A DNA stretch of 64,000 bases, taken from the NCBI RefSeq assembly GCF_030272615.1, contig NC_081414.1:49280501-49344500 (forward strand), given 5' to 3'. Below are positions 19,485 to 30,525 of this stretch, in pieces. A program made the position numbers and the translations under genes. The notes beneath the pieces are model-generated. The model was given only the letters and a program-made list of their open reading frames with translations. It ran no database searches and was not told the origin of the DNA. Position 1 is the first letter of the stretch. Each line of letters opens with the position of its first letter. This stretch comes from Cryptomeria japonica (taxonomy: Eukaryota > Streptophyta > Pinopsida > Cupressales > Cupressaceae).

Positions 19485-21764
19485 AGGTTTGGTTGATGAA
19501 GAAGTGGTGTTTTTAGTTGGAGCACCTTGCAAAGTGATTTTACCTCGACGAGTTGTGACATTACATTCAGAGGTAGGTTCGGAAGAAGATCCAACACCTT
19601 TTAGGACAATCCTGGGTCTCCGAGTAGAATTCTCAGACGCTTTGTCCTTGATGATAATGGTAGAAACATAATTGTCCATCGAGATGTGATTGATGGTTGA
19701 ATCATAGTTGTAAGATGCTCTGGTATAGTTGGTTTGATCCTCTGTGGCTTTAGCTTTTCCCTTGTCATGTTTTGGGAATGGTTCCTTAAACATCTCATGT
19801 TCTTGATTGGATGAGTGTCCCTCAATCTCAATGTCACCTCTATCAATGAGATCTTGTATGATGTTCTACAGTTGATGGCAATTTCCTGTCTTATGACCCT
19901 TGCTCTTATGAAATTCACAATACTCATCATCATTCCACCAATTTGGTTTGACCTTTGGCTCATATGGAGGAAAATCTGGAATTGTGATTACCTTGTTTGC
20001 CACTAGCTTTTTTAAAACTGACTCAAGTGGTTCTCCCAATGGGGTGTACTTCCTTCGTGATCTGGAAGTTGTTTGAGTATTCACTTGATTGTTTGTAGAA
20101 CTTGATCCTGAAAAGATGAATTTGGGTCGCATTGTGTTGGAATCAACAACACCATCATTGACTGTGTTCTGGATTTTATTCCAAAATCTTGGCTTGTCTT
20201 TTCCTTTAAAGTCATCTTTGTTTTCCTTGAATATCTTGACGACTCCTTGTTCAATTAGGACCTTTTCTGTCGCTAAGCCTTTTTCAATAACCTCCTTGAA
20301 GGTGGACAAACAAGCTTTTCTTAGATCATAGCCAATGTCTTTGTTAACATTTTGGGTGAACATTTCTACCATTTGTTTTTGTGGAATTTCACAAGAGCAT
20401 CTGCTAGCTAGATTTCTCCATCTTTGTAAGAATGATGCAAAAGATTCTCCCTCCTTTTGCTTGGTGTTGCACAAAGTAGTGACTGATATGTCTGTCTCTA
20501 TGTTGTAGGAGAAATGTTGGATAAATGCCTCTGCTAGATCACCCCATGACTTAATACCAGGTGGGAGTTGGGAGAACCATTCCATAGCTTGATCACCTAA
20601 GCTTTGTGGGAATAATCTCATCAAATATGTCTCTTCTGCTGCTATCTCAATGCAAGTTGTGAAAAACTGTCTTATGTGTGCCTTTGGATCCCCTTTTCCT
20701 CTACACTTATCAAATTTAGGTGTCACAAAGTGTGTAGGAAAAGGAGGCATTGGAATGCTCTTGTCAAATGGATAAGGACATATGTCTCTCATTGTGTATG
20801 TTGGCTTCGGTGTATTTATGTCCTCCATTTTCTTTTGTAAGTCCCTGATTTGTTTCTCCAAATTGCTCTTAGGTGGAGATCGACTTCTTGGACCATATCC
20901 TATGTTTGAGGTACCCATTGTAGGAGGAGCATGTTGCATATATGGATGATATTGATCATACACATGTTCATATGGAGGAGGTCTATAGTGATGCTGCATA
21001 TATGGACCACTTGGTATAGATTCATGTTGAGGAACACCATATCTATTTTGTGCATGTATACCATACTCTACAGGCATGTCATGTTCTAATGTATTGCCCC
21101 CAAATTTGATGTGGGGTTTCCTTGTGTCCAAATTTTGAGCATGCCTTTGAATATCCAATTGCTTTAGTGGTTTATCCTTAGCATTGCTATGTGATTGAGC
21201 ATATTTCTCTCCATAAGACTTCCATAATGGTCTGCGAAGGTGAGTATCATATGTTTGACCATGTGTATGTGGGACCTCTAGTTTTTGAAGCAAAGTTGAT
21301 GGTGATTTAGGCACAATATGTGGTCCTCTATTGCCTCCACTATTAGGCCTCCTTTGATCCATGTTGGAGTGAGGTTGTTGCAAAGGTCAATTTTCCATTA
21401 TTTGAGACATGTCAAAATCATGAGGTATCTTGGCTCCACTTTGTGCCATCATTTGTAAGAAGTATTGTCTATCCCTCCTCATTATTTCCTCAACCAATCG
21501 ATTGAAATGGGAATTCATAATGGATTCTTCCACATCTGCTGAATGTACTGAAAAGTTGTCCATATTGTCATTATGTGTAGCATTGTTGTTTATAGTGTCC
21601 ATGTTCTCAACATTTGGAATGTTTCTATAGGCATCCATGTCAGGTAATGTAGTATGATCAGAATTGAAAAAGATATCGTTGTCATACTCATAAGAACTCA
21701 TGTTTGCGGACTCTTGAGCTTCTTTAGTTTCTCTCCTAGATTTTTGAAGACGGGTTTCAACCAT
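19485..21764 (-). pseudogene. Element B: gag
   Basis: Capsid-nucleocapsid precursor. ATG at 21764. An N-terminal acidic part, then a Tyr/His/Pro-rich segment (about 20850-21100), a short coiled coil (LEKQIRDLQKKMEDIN) and the gag capsid domain: FDKCRGKGDPKAHIRQF, LMRLFPQSLGDQAMEWF, FAS-LQRWRNLASRC (20400-20750). A zinc-knuckle-like CEFHKSKGHKTGNCHQL is at about 19870-19920, with His in place of the second Cys. Same frame throughout, broken by TGA at 21384-21386 and TAG at 19866-19868. The last block (19485-19793) is Ser/Thr-rich and joins protease. Confidence 0.9.
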
Positions 21765-22256
21765 GAACTAGGTATTGACCAAAATGTGTGAGACTAGATG
21801 AAAATGGAAAGAGTATGGAAGACCAAGAGTTGGACGGAATGTAAGTGAATCTGAAGTGTACTTGCAATGTCCAAAGTGTAAGACCAAGTATGTATGTAGT
21901 AGAGTAGGTGTGACTTCCAAAGAGAGGATAGTTTCTCTTGATGAGGTAAGTTGACCTTGACTCTAAGTAAGACCAAATGAGACCCAAAGGTAAGAAACCT
22001 TGATGAGGGACCACTTAGCAAAGTGTTGTTGTATGTAGTGTGTTGATAAAGTATAGTGAGGACAAGCAAGTGACCTTTTGACTCAAGTTTAGACAAGTGT
22101 GAATGTAAAGTGAGATGTGAAGCAATGATGGATTTTGTGAGACCCAAAGACAGGTTGAATGCTAAATGAAACCCTGGAGAAATGACCTAGGAAGCTCAAG
22201 AATTCCGAAACTGACTGTGTTTGTTTGCTGGACTGTAACAATTTTTCAATTCTGGA

Positions 22257-22439
22257 CACAGACGCGCCTGTATACTTCACAGACGCAGTTTACTGATGCA
22301 GACGCGGCTCTGTTGAACACAGACGCGTTTCTGAGATTTTTTGCAGAGTGTAATGTTGACTGTTGGAACACAGACGCGTTTCTGCCTTTCATAGATGTGG
22401 TTATACAACACAGACGCTATTATGTCCGACACAGACGCG
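22257..22439 (-). repeat. CGCGTCTGTG array in the B leader (gag-proximal)
   Basis: On + the motif reads CACAGACGCG, so it is CGCGTCTGTG in the sense of the gag-pol transcript. Clear starts: 22257, 22278, 22297, 22318, 22369, 22390, 22409 and 22430; intervals are 19 or 21 nt apart from one gap of 51. Spacers are not conserved. Confidence 0.85.
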
Positions 22440-22789
22440 TTTATGTAAAATTTGTACAATTTTTTTCAATCTATGAAGTCATTTTGTTGTGACCAAATCT
22501 GATTGTTTGACTGTTTTTTTTTGTGACAAGAGGACACAATGTTCATGAAGACCCAATGTTTGCAAGTGTCTAGACTCAAAAATGACTCCAAGAAGAGTGT
22601 GTTGTTTGATGTAAAAATGTTTTTCATACACTTGAAGACACAAAAGACACAATGTTTTGCTGTTTGGTCTTGAATGTTTTGAATGTTTAAAAGAAGTCAA
22701 GCACAATTCTTATGGCTGGCCAAGACAATAGTTGTTGATCCCACATGGGGTTTTACCCCCGAGGCTACGCTATTCAGAGTGGATACTTA

Positions 22790-22847
22790 GATGCTTGACC
22801 TCACTGGCTCCACCCTCGGCACTCACTTCTCGGGTCAGCCAAGCATC
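22790..22847 (-). other. Hairpin in a GC-richer leader segment of B
   Basis: Arms GATGCTTG (22790-22797) and CAAGCATC (22840-22847) pair over 8 bp. The surrounding 22740-23090 is clearly GC-richer than the rest of the leader and has further short inverted repeats such as CCCCAC/GTGG. Could be a packaging or translation element; inference only. Confidence 0.45.
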
Positions 22848-23665
22848 AGTCCCCACGAAAACTCCCCGTGGCGAACTTTGTATCTCTACTAAGAACCGTA
22901 TGTGTGTGGGCCGCTACCAGAGGTCCGACCTCCTGCCCCAACAACTAGAAGGATTTGGGCTTCTAAAACAAAAAGGTGCTAGTAAGGGCATCCGCTCGTG
23001 TGGCCATACATGTGGCACTTTCAGCTTTGTAAATACAGAAGGCTCCCAGCCGGTAGGGGTTACGCCCTACAACTGATCAAATAAATTTGATCAAACGGGT
23101 TTATGGGGAGACATAGTGTCGGTATGAACTAATCAGCACACGTTATTCATAGTTTTCACCATGAATACATTTGTTTATAGTGGTTCGGAAGAGGTGGGTT
23201 TTCCTCGCTACCACTTGGGTTGTTCTCTTCTCACTAGTAGTCCTAATGACCACACGGGAAGACAGACCCTCTAAAGATTAAACAAAAAGAGCCTATTGCT
23301 CAAGACACAAAAGACAATGATTCAATTTTAGTGCACCAATTGAAGTGTTTGCTAGTCTATGAAAACAAGGCACACAATAAAATCGAAAAACCCTTGCCAA
23401 GGACCTGCAACAAAGAGTTGTTAGTAGTTTGGATTGTTTCAAATGATCACCCCTTCCTGCAAGCACACAAGTTAGGTAAATTTTAAACCCAAAAGACTTT
23501 GTGAAAATAGGGGCCTTCAACCAAATGATTTAGCTTTCAAGACAAGCTGCACCAATTTCGTTAGCTGGATCTGAAAATGTTAGCTCAAAATAAACCAGAT
23601 CTGAAACCCTAAATGCAAAATTTGAAAACTGAATCAATAAAAACCCAAAATTTGAAACTGGTGAA

Positions 23666-23922
23666 CACAGACGCGATTACCCTCAACATAGACGCGACTT
23701 TGTGACACAGACGCGGTTCTGTGAAACATAGACGCTACTATAGAACGCAGACACGTCTTATGGACACAAACGCGGCTAAAAACAGCGCATACGCGACTTT
23801 ATAACATAGAAGCACTTTCCTAGAACCTACAAAATAAAATATTGCCAATAACATAGACGCGACTCCAGATGTTGCAGACGCGCCAGAAAATCAAAAACGC
23901 GATCCAAAAGTACGCAAATGCG
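23666..23922 (-). repeat. CGCGTCTGTG array in the B leader (LTR-proximal)
   Basis: Starts at 23666, 23687, 23706, 23727, 23746, 23765, 23786 and 23805 (intervals 21, 19, 21, 19, 19, 21, 19), then a second run at 23852, 23873, 23892 and 23913 (21, 19, 21). The core decays toward the LTR side, but the pitch holds. Confidence 0.87.
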
Positions 23923-24011
23923 GAAATATCAAAATGCTGCCGAAAACGTCGGATCTGCAACTTCAAAATACAAAATCTGCAACAAGGAAGTTACATGCAA
24001 AAGGGACAAGA

Positions 24012-24029
24012 GTCCCACCGGGCATGCCA
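24012..24029 (-). other. Primer-binding site of element B
   Basis: TGGCATGCCCGGTGGGAC, three bases after the 5' LTR end. It begins with the obligatory TGG (complement of tRNA CCA). I could not assign the tRNA. Confidence 0.7.
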
Positions 24030-24032
24030 AAA

Positions 24033-24822
24033 TGTATATGGTGAAAATGGATAACAACAATAACGATATTGAAAGGCTAAATGAATTCAACCACAAAACC
24101 CTAGCCTAACAACAACAAAGATCCACCATAACATATGAAGATTACCTAAGACAATGCAAATCAAATGAAATCACAAAGATTATACCATCACATGTCTAAT
24201 AGGGTTTGGATCTCCATTCTTCCTATCTCCATTGATCTTGCTTGATATATTTGCTCTCAGATTTTATATGCACAAGAGCTCAACAAAGAATGGAATGTGG
24301 TTGCAAGTAGGATCATAGTGTAGTCCAGTGTATAAAAGATGATTCCTTAGGATGATTAGAATTCTTGATTAGGGTTTGATAATGAAGGAAGCATCTCCTT
24401 ATATAGAAGACACTATATGAAATGGAGGGATAAGATTGAGAGGTGTAAAAGGAGGTCGGCTATGATTAGAGGGTAGGTAAAGAAAATAATAAAATAATGA
24501 GAGGGGTAGGTAGTGTATGAATTAAGAGATGAATGACATGTGTCATGGGTAGAAAAGGTTAATGAATTAATTAAATAAACAAAGATTTATTTAATTAATA
24601 GAAGAAGTGGGATCAATTAAATAAATAAGATATTTATTTAATTTAGGAAAAGGATAATTTAAATAAATAAATGTATTTATTTAAATGAGAAATAAGGCTA
24701 GAAGAGGATAAATGAATTAATTAAATAAATAAAAATTTATTTAATTAATAGAAGAATTAAGCTTAGATAATTAAATAAATAAAATATTTATTTAATTAGA
24801 CTGGACAATTTTAGGTGTCTAC
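24033..24822 (-). mobile_element. Element B 5' LTR
   Basis: Minus-strand start TGTAGACACCTAAAATTG at 24822, end CCATATACA at 24033; U3 with AT palindromes at 24560-24800. Full length (790 bp), with the segment deleted from the other copy present at about 24745-24790. Confidence 0.93.
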
Positions 24823-24827
24823 AGCAT

Positions 24828-25315
24828 CCAATCACATCAATTCACCTGGATTGTGCTTCCTCTTGGAAATCTTGACCACTCTTCTTCATTTGATCTCAGT
24901 CATTGGTTTCTTTCTGAATTTTCTATAAATTTAGGCTCATCTCTCATTCAAAGGAGGCTGGAGAATACATCGTTATTATACTGTTTTTGCTCTAGACTCA
25001 TTGAGATATATTGCATATTTATTAGTTCATATTGATTAAATCATTTAGCTTAATATTGCTTAAATCTTGTTAGATCAATATTGCATCCATCTAGCATTCA
25101 TCATGCTCATATAGATTAAATCCTTCGTCTTGATGTTGTCTAGTCACTGGTATTACTAAATAATCTGAGAGCAATCTTATACTTGCATCTTTTAGAAGGC
25201 AATGGGTCGATTTGTTATGGTTTATTATTCATTGATTATATCTATCTAACCATGCATGTAATGACTTGATTGAAGTGTTGTGCTTATAGATACAGGTCCA
25301 CTTTTCACACACACA
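24828..25315 (+). mobile_element. Element A 5' LTR, second part
   Basis: Resumes after the second target copy of B (24823-24827) with CAATCACATCAATTCACC and matches 45931-46414 of the 3' LTR closely. It ends in a CA-dinucleotide run shortly before the primer site. Confidence 0.9.
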
Positions 25316-25319
25316 TTCT

Positions 25320-25337
25320 TGGCACCCACCGTGGGGC
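25320..25337 (+). other. Primer-binding site of element A (Lys-tRNA-like)
   Basis: TGGCACCCACCGTGGGGC, four bases after the LTR. By recollection of the plant tRNA-Lys 3' end it differs at two of 18 positions. That tRNA assignment is inferred. Confidence 0.75.
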
Positions 25338-25384
25338 AGAAAACTACTTTTTTGGCCTCAAAATCATTTTTTTATCCTGCAGGT

Positions 25385-25685
25385 TTCGTCCGTACAACCT
25401 CTGCGAAATATCATACGAGTAGTTTCACTGCATCGTACGACATTATATTGACACCTGTAGTTTATCATACAAAACAAGATCATATCCTTTAAATTGTCGT
25501 ACGAATCAGGATTGTCATTTGTACGACATACTGATTCTTTTATATTATGTCGTTATGTGCTGATTCTTAACTCGTACAACATACTGCTCATTCTATCTTT
25601 TTTCGTTCGATGCTGATTTATAACTCGTACGATAAAATATTTCTGTCGTTTTGCTTTATGAAGATTGTCGTACGATTTTTCTAAC
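25385..25685 (+). repeat. Irregular CGTACGA motif cluster in the A leader
   Basis: About ten CGTACGA-like words (CATACGA, CGTACGAC, CGTACAAC, CGTACGAT). Spacing is irregular compared with the second cluster, so it may be older or diverged. Confidence 0.7.
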
Positions 25686-26478
25686 AAATTAATAATAGAC
25701 TACCTTTCAGGATTTTTTGGAATAAATTTTGATTATGCTAATGCTAACCCTGAACTGTTTTTTGTCTACCTGATATTTTCACAGCCTAACCAGTTTCTTG
25801 CAGAACGTTTGTCAAAGAATTTATCAACCAAACATACGCCTGTCAAAGAAAAAAAAAAAAACATGACTACTGATGCGTTGTTTTTGCAGGTTGCCTAAGG
25901 AGAAATCAATCAAACATTGTGTATTCCTTAATTTTTCTAGGCACTTAACTTGCTATCTGGGTAAATGAACAAATCCATCTTTTGTGTCTTTTTGGAAAAT
26001 TCTGAGAGGTAGGAGAGTATGCTCTTGTCTTTCTAAGACAGTCAGAAATCTAGACCCTTGAGGCTTTTTCTTTGTTTGAGATTTGTACATCTTTAGCAGG
26101 TCTGCCCTCCCGAGGAGCTAATAACTCTATAGCCTTTATGGTCGGTGAGAGGGGAATGACCTAAGTGGAAATGACTAAATGCCAAGTACTCCAACCCACT
26201 ATAAAATAAACTGATTTGATGAAAATCAAGTCAATGACAGTGCTCGAGAATAGCTCTCCTTAGTACCTTCGGGTATATCGAACCTTGGTTTTCAAGGCTA
26301 GGAGATCTCTTAATTGAGTTTATACCTCGACGCACTAAACAAAACCCCTACTAGATCCAATTAAAATTAGAAGCTACCCGATTCACCTCCGAAAGGTTGA
26401 TAATCTTTGTGCAATAGAGATAGTAACTCTCCCAAGACACTTGCCATATCATGCCCCCATTAGCGTTTGGAGTTGGCT

Positions 26479-26523
26479 AATACGGCATTGAGAATCCATT
26501 GCGTGAGACTCAATGGCCGTATT
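26479..26523 (+). other. Long hairpin in the A leader
   Basis: AATACGGCATTGAG (26479-26492) pairs with CTCAATGGCCGTATT (26509-26523): 14 bp with one bulged G and a 16-nt loop. It lies in a segment between the two motif clusters, as the GC-richer hairpin segment of B does. Confidence 0.65.
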
Positions 26524-26831
26524 CTGATTAGCTATTGGGTGTGTACCTAAGTCAGCAAGCAAAGGTTTTCTTCTCTAAGCCAACTTCCATAGGGTTTGCA
26601 TGTTGTGATTGGAGTTACTATTTATACTACGTGTTTTCTGTGTTTTCATCTCCCAAACTTAAACTGGAGAAAACAAATCAAACAATATCAAACAACTCAG
26701 TGATAAACTCTGTCAGTGTCACACACTAGTCTATCCTGGTTAGAAATCAGTCCACCTCAGAATTGGTCATGTTCAATTTCCTTATCCGATCATTGAAAAA
26801 CCCAGAATCTTTAGTCTCTGATCTGTGAACA

Positions 26832-27124
26832 GTCGTACGAGTCTACTGAATTGTCGTGTTGCACCAAATCCTATGTCGTACGAGTATACTATATTGTCAT
26901 CCTGAACCCAATTATCTGTCGTACGAGACCCAATAGTCTGTCGTCCTGAACCATATCCTATGTCGTACAAGATAGAACTAAACAGAATCACTTGTCATCC
27001 GGGACTTACCCATTTGTCATACGGTACTAGGTAGAAACTCGTACGAAACAGAACTGTTGTCATCCTACACTTGTTATACTGTCGTATGGCTCCAGAAATA
27101 CAGTCGTATGAGTCTCTGATTCTG
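26832..27124 (+). repeat. GTCGTACGAG / GTCATCCTGAAC array, 13 units on a 22-nt pitch
   Basis: Unit starts: 26832, 26853, 26875, 26896, 26918, 26940, 26962, 26994, 27016, 27038, 27059, 27081, 27103. Intervals are 21 or 22 nt with one of 32. In the first part GTCGTACGAG units alternate with GTCATCCTGAAC-like units, giving a 43-44-bp dimer. Only the first 8-12 nt of each unit are conserved. Confidence 0.88.
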
Positions 27125-27613
27125 TTAGTCGAGAACAGTCAAAACCTGTCCAAAGCGAGCCCAAAACTGGTTATCATCTTCTTGAGCATAAAACAACCTT
27201 GATAGTGTACCTCTGCATTTGCGTTGCACGATTTTGTCGATCATTTCTCAGCTAGTTCAAATGAACATTTTATGAAACCTAAGTCAACTTGGATAACGTC
27301 TTACACAAGATAGATTGTTCCTGAAACCAGACTAGATCTTAAGTTACTTCTCTTAATTACTACATTAAATGAAATACTACAATTTGATCTTGACTTCTGC
27401 AACACATCTCACTCTCGGTTAGAAATGCATGTTCAAACCAGAAACTCTCGCAGCAAAAGAGACAAAGAAAAAGAGACACCCTTTTCGACCAACGACAATC
27501 CATTTTACAAAGAAAATCCTTTTTACAATAAACTGTCCTTGTCACAGATACTGTCCTCATCACAAATACCATTTTACGATATACCAATCTTTGGTTAGCT
27601 ATTATCTCCCACC

Positions 27614-29370
27614 ATGTTTGGAGAAAGGCAAGAAAGAGAAGCCAGTAAGCGAAACACTCACAAAGATTTCAGCAATCATGCCACTGATAGCGATTCATCA
27701 ACTGAATCTGAGCTTCCTGAACCTCCTAAAGACGAAATACATAGATGTCAGAATGATAAAGAATTCTGGAAAATAATGAAGGTCATCATGGCTAGGGAGA
27801 AAGAAGACTATTTCCTCGAATTAGCAAAACAAGGTGCGAAACTCCCTACTGATTATAATGTGGAGACCCTCATTGCTAAAGAGGAAGATACACCATGGGA
27901 AAAAATGAGCAAACAAATGCAAGCACTACAAACTGCGATCACAAGAATAGAAAACAAAGATAAAACGCCAAAACAATATTCTTTGGACACAATATGCCCA
28001 TTCTCATTTGACAAAAACCTTTACATGTCTCCATTTCCTTCACGAGTTGAGATCCCAAAATTTGACAAGTATGATGGTACCTCAGATCCTCAAGATCATT
28101 TCAGAGAATTTTGTGCCACTTGTATGGAGTTTATGTATGATCAAACATACCTCATACGCCTTTTCCCAAGGAGTTTAGGGGGTCAAGCAATGGAATGGTT
28201 CGCAAGCCTACCCAAAGGAATAAAAACATTTGAAGAACTAATCCAGCTATTTGTACAACAATACTCATACAACATTCGTCACCCAGTCACTATGATAGAG
28301 CTTTGCAATACCAGACAAAAGATAGGACAACCCTTTCTCACTTTCCTCCAACGATGGAGAAAGATGTTCTCTAGATATTCACGAACTATCCCAGATCTTG
28401 AGAAAATGGACATCTTCGTCAACAACTTAGTCCCTGAATTGAAATATAGTGTCCAGATGCAAGTACACCCTTCATTCAACAAAATGGTAGATAACGCCCT
28501 CAGAATGGAAGACGTGCTTATCAAAAAGGGAGATATATCACTTTGGAAAGAAACATCACAAGGTTCAAGCTCTAAAGAAAAGAATAAATACTAGAAATAT
28601 GGTAAAGACAACAACAAGAATGTTGTTAGTGATGGAGTGGTAGATACTGTTCAAGCAAAAATAAAATCCACAATATTTAACTTGGCCAGTGGCACGCAAG
28701 CACTCAAGGCAACTGAAACTACAACAGATAATCCCCCAAAGAAAACAAGAGAGTGGTTTAAAGAAAAACCTTGGGTCTCAAAGCCTAAGCGTGAGTTTAC
28801 TCCTCTAGATGAGTCATATGAATCGTCTTTTAAAACTTTATTGGCAAATAATCTGATAACATTGCTAAATAATTCCTGACCATATGACCCAGAAATTAGA
28901 CCCAAATGGTGGAGAGAAAATGAGTACTGTGACTACCATCGGAACAAGGGACATAACATAAACCACTACATGAAACTCCAACATGAAATCCAAGATCTCA
29001 TGGATGCAGGCAAGATCATTGTTGGAAATCACACAACTAATGCTGATCATAAGGCCTTTAAAGATCCCTTACCCACTTATGAACAAGGAGATTCCTCAAA
29101 ATGCAAGGGAGGAGCTAGAGTCAATTATACTTACACTAACAATGGTAATGTGATCAACATGATTGAATCTGTTCAACCTGAATATTGCAATGTGATCATA
29201 GTTCCAGACCACCAAAATCAAGCACAACCTACTAATGTTGTAACTCGCGCTCAAAGGAAGATTTCTCTCCCAGGAACTAGTTCCCCATTTTTTGATCAAA
29301 CAACATCAAAACTGCCAAATAGACAAACAGACACAATCATGGCTAAATCAAAACAACCAAATTCATCGTC
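27614..29370 (+). pseudogene. Element A: gag
   Basis: ATG at 27614 in CACCATG context. Acidic N-terminus, then a gag capsid domain with FDKYDGTSDPQDHFREF, LIRLFPRSLGGQAMEWF and FLQRWRKMFSRYSRTIP (about 28060-28390), a Lys-rich end, and a remnant knuckle CDYHRNKGHNINHY (about 28929) in which the last Cys is Tyr (TGC to TAC, G-to-A). Stops: TAG at 28592 and TGA near 28878, all in one frame with pol. Closely parallel to the B gag in order and motifs, but clearly diverged in sequence. Confidence 0.9.
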
Positions 29371-30525
29371 TTCCCCTGGTTATAGTATTGTCGAACAATT
29401 GAAGAGAACCAATGCTCAAATCTCTATTTTAGAATTGCTTAAGATCTCTTTTGTTCATAAAGAGGTCCTAGACAAGGCTCTACTTACCACTAGTGTCCCT
29501 AAAGATTTGGATGTAGATCGGTTTCAATCTATGGTAGGTCACCTGACTTCACCTCATTATCTCACATTCTCTAAAGAAGATGATAATTCACTGAGTCACC
29601 CACATAACCAGCCATTGCACATTGAAGCCATGATCCATAAACACTGTGTTAAATGTGTTTTGATAGATGGAGGCACTTGGTTGAATATTTGTACTTACAA
29701 TCTATTAACATAGCTGGGATTCTCTAAAAATGTTATTGATCCAACAAAGAAGATAACAATCAAGGCTTATGATGAAGAGGAAAGAACTTCTAAGGGATTG
29801 GTATCATTGCCAATCAGAGTAGGACCTGTGGAGAGAGGTGTCATTTTTCAAGTCCTGGATCTTCGTCTTTCATACAACATCTTACTGGGTAGGCCATGGA
29901 TTCATGAAATGAAAGCGGTACCCTCTATGTACCATCAATACCTAAAGTATAATGGAGTTGAAGTCAATATTCCCACCGATACAAGTTATACCTGCAATGC
30001 ATTAACACAGGGTGTTGATGCTTTTGTTCCTAATAATAGAACAGCTTCTGCAGCTAAAAGTTTGGAATCTTTGCTAGAAGATTTGGAAAAGAAATTGAGA
30101 ATCACAAACATCGGCATGGATGGTTACAAGATAGAACCTATACTCTCACTAACGTCTCTTCCTCCATCACCAAGACAATTGGGAAAACCATCAGAGGGTA
30201 TGAAGCCACAAACTTCAACTCTAAAAGTCATTTATGGTGGCACCTTTATACAGTCCTCTACTTCTCTTGTAGGTGAAATAGAAGGGGATGATGTCCTTAA
30301 ATCACTCTTCAAAGAAGACAATGCAAATAAAGAAATATGACACTATGATATTTCTCCCACACAATATGGTCTAGGCTATAAGATGCTTCAACGCATGGGA
30401 TATTCAGGTACTGGTCCTCTTGGCAAATGTCAAAAAGATATTGTTGAACCTATTCAGTTACAAACTAAGTCTGCCAATGATAAAGCTGGACTGGGATATG
30501 ATCCAAGATAGTCACCAGATCAAAA
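29371..30525 (+). pseudogene. Element A: retropepsin protease and G-patch
   Basis: Begins with the pre-protease block IVEQLKRTNAQISILELLKIS. Active-site region VLIDGGTWLNIC (about 29657) and YNILLGRPWIHEMKAVPS (about 29874). Then a G-patch: GLGYKMLQRMGYSGTGPLGK and AGLGYDPR (about 30370-30510). Stops at about 29711, 30338 and 30509 keep the frame. The match to B covers the whole region. Confidence 0.87.

Larger units (their letters stand above)
21765..24032 (-). other. Long 5' leader of element B
   Basis: 2.27 kb between primer site and gag with no domain-coding ORF. It holds two regions of the CGCGTCTGTG motif (22257-22439 and 23666-23922) and a GC-richer segment with hairpins at 22740-23090 between them. 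Whether it is spliced out is not clear; I did not find a convincing donor. Confidence 0.7.
8681..24822 (-). mobile_element. Element B: full-length Tat-like Ty3/gypsy retrotransposon nested in the A LTR
   Basis: Flanked by a perfect 5-bp target duplication GCATC (8676-8680 and 24823-24827) and bounded by TGTATATGG and GTGTCTACA on the + strand. LTRs are 8681-9430 (750 bp) and 24033-24822 (790 bp), highly similar, with about 40 bp missing from the AT-rich end of the left copy. On minus: 5' LTR, primer site, 2.3-kb leader, gag, protease, G-patch, RT, RNase H, second RNase H, integrase, stem-loop, antisense PMD gene, polypurine tract, 3' LTR. It inserted after A. The coding frame carries about ten stops, each explained by one C-to-T or G-to-A change, and one frameshift near 15540. 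Confidence 0.93.
25338..27613 (+). other. Long 5' leader of element A
   Basis: 2.28 kb before gag, the same size as the B leader, with no domain-coding ORF. It contains two regions rich in GTCGTACGAG-like words (25385-25685, irregular; 26832-27124, regular) and a structured segment between them, the same layout as B with a different motif. A perfect inverted repeat GAATCAG/CTGATTC lies at about 25504-25536. Confidence 0.7.

Noticed and set aside
22740-23090. GC-richer block considered as rRNA, tRNA or SINE
   Set aside because: No rRNA signature, no tRNA cloverleaf or box A/B pair, and no target duplication; it is part of the B leader.
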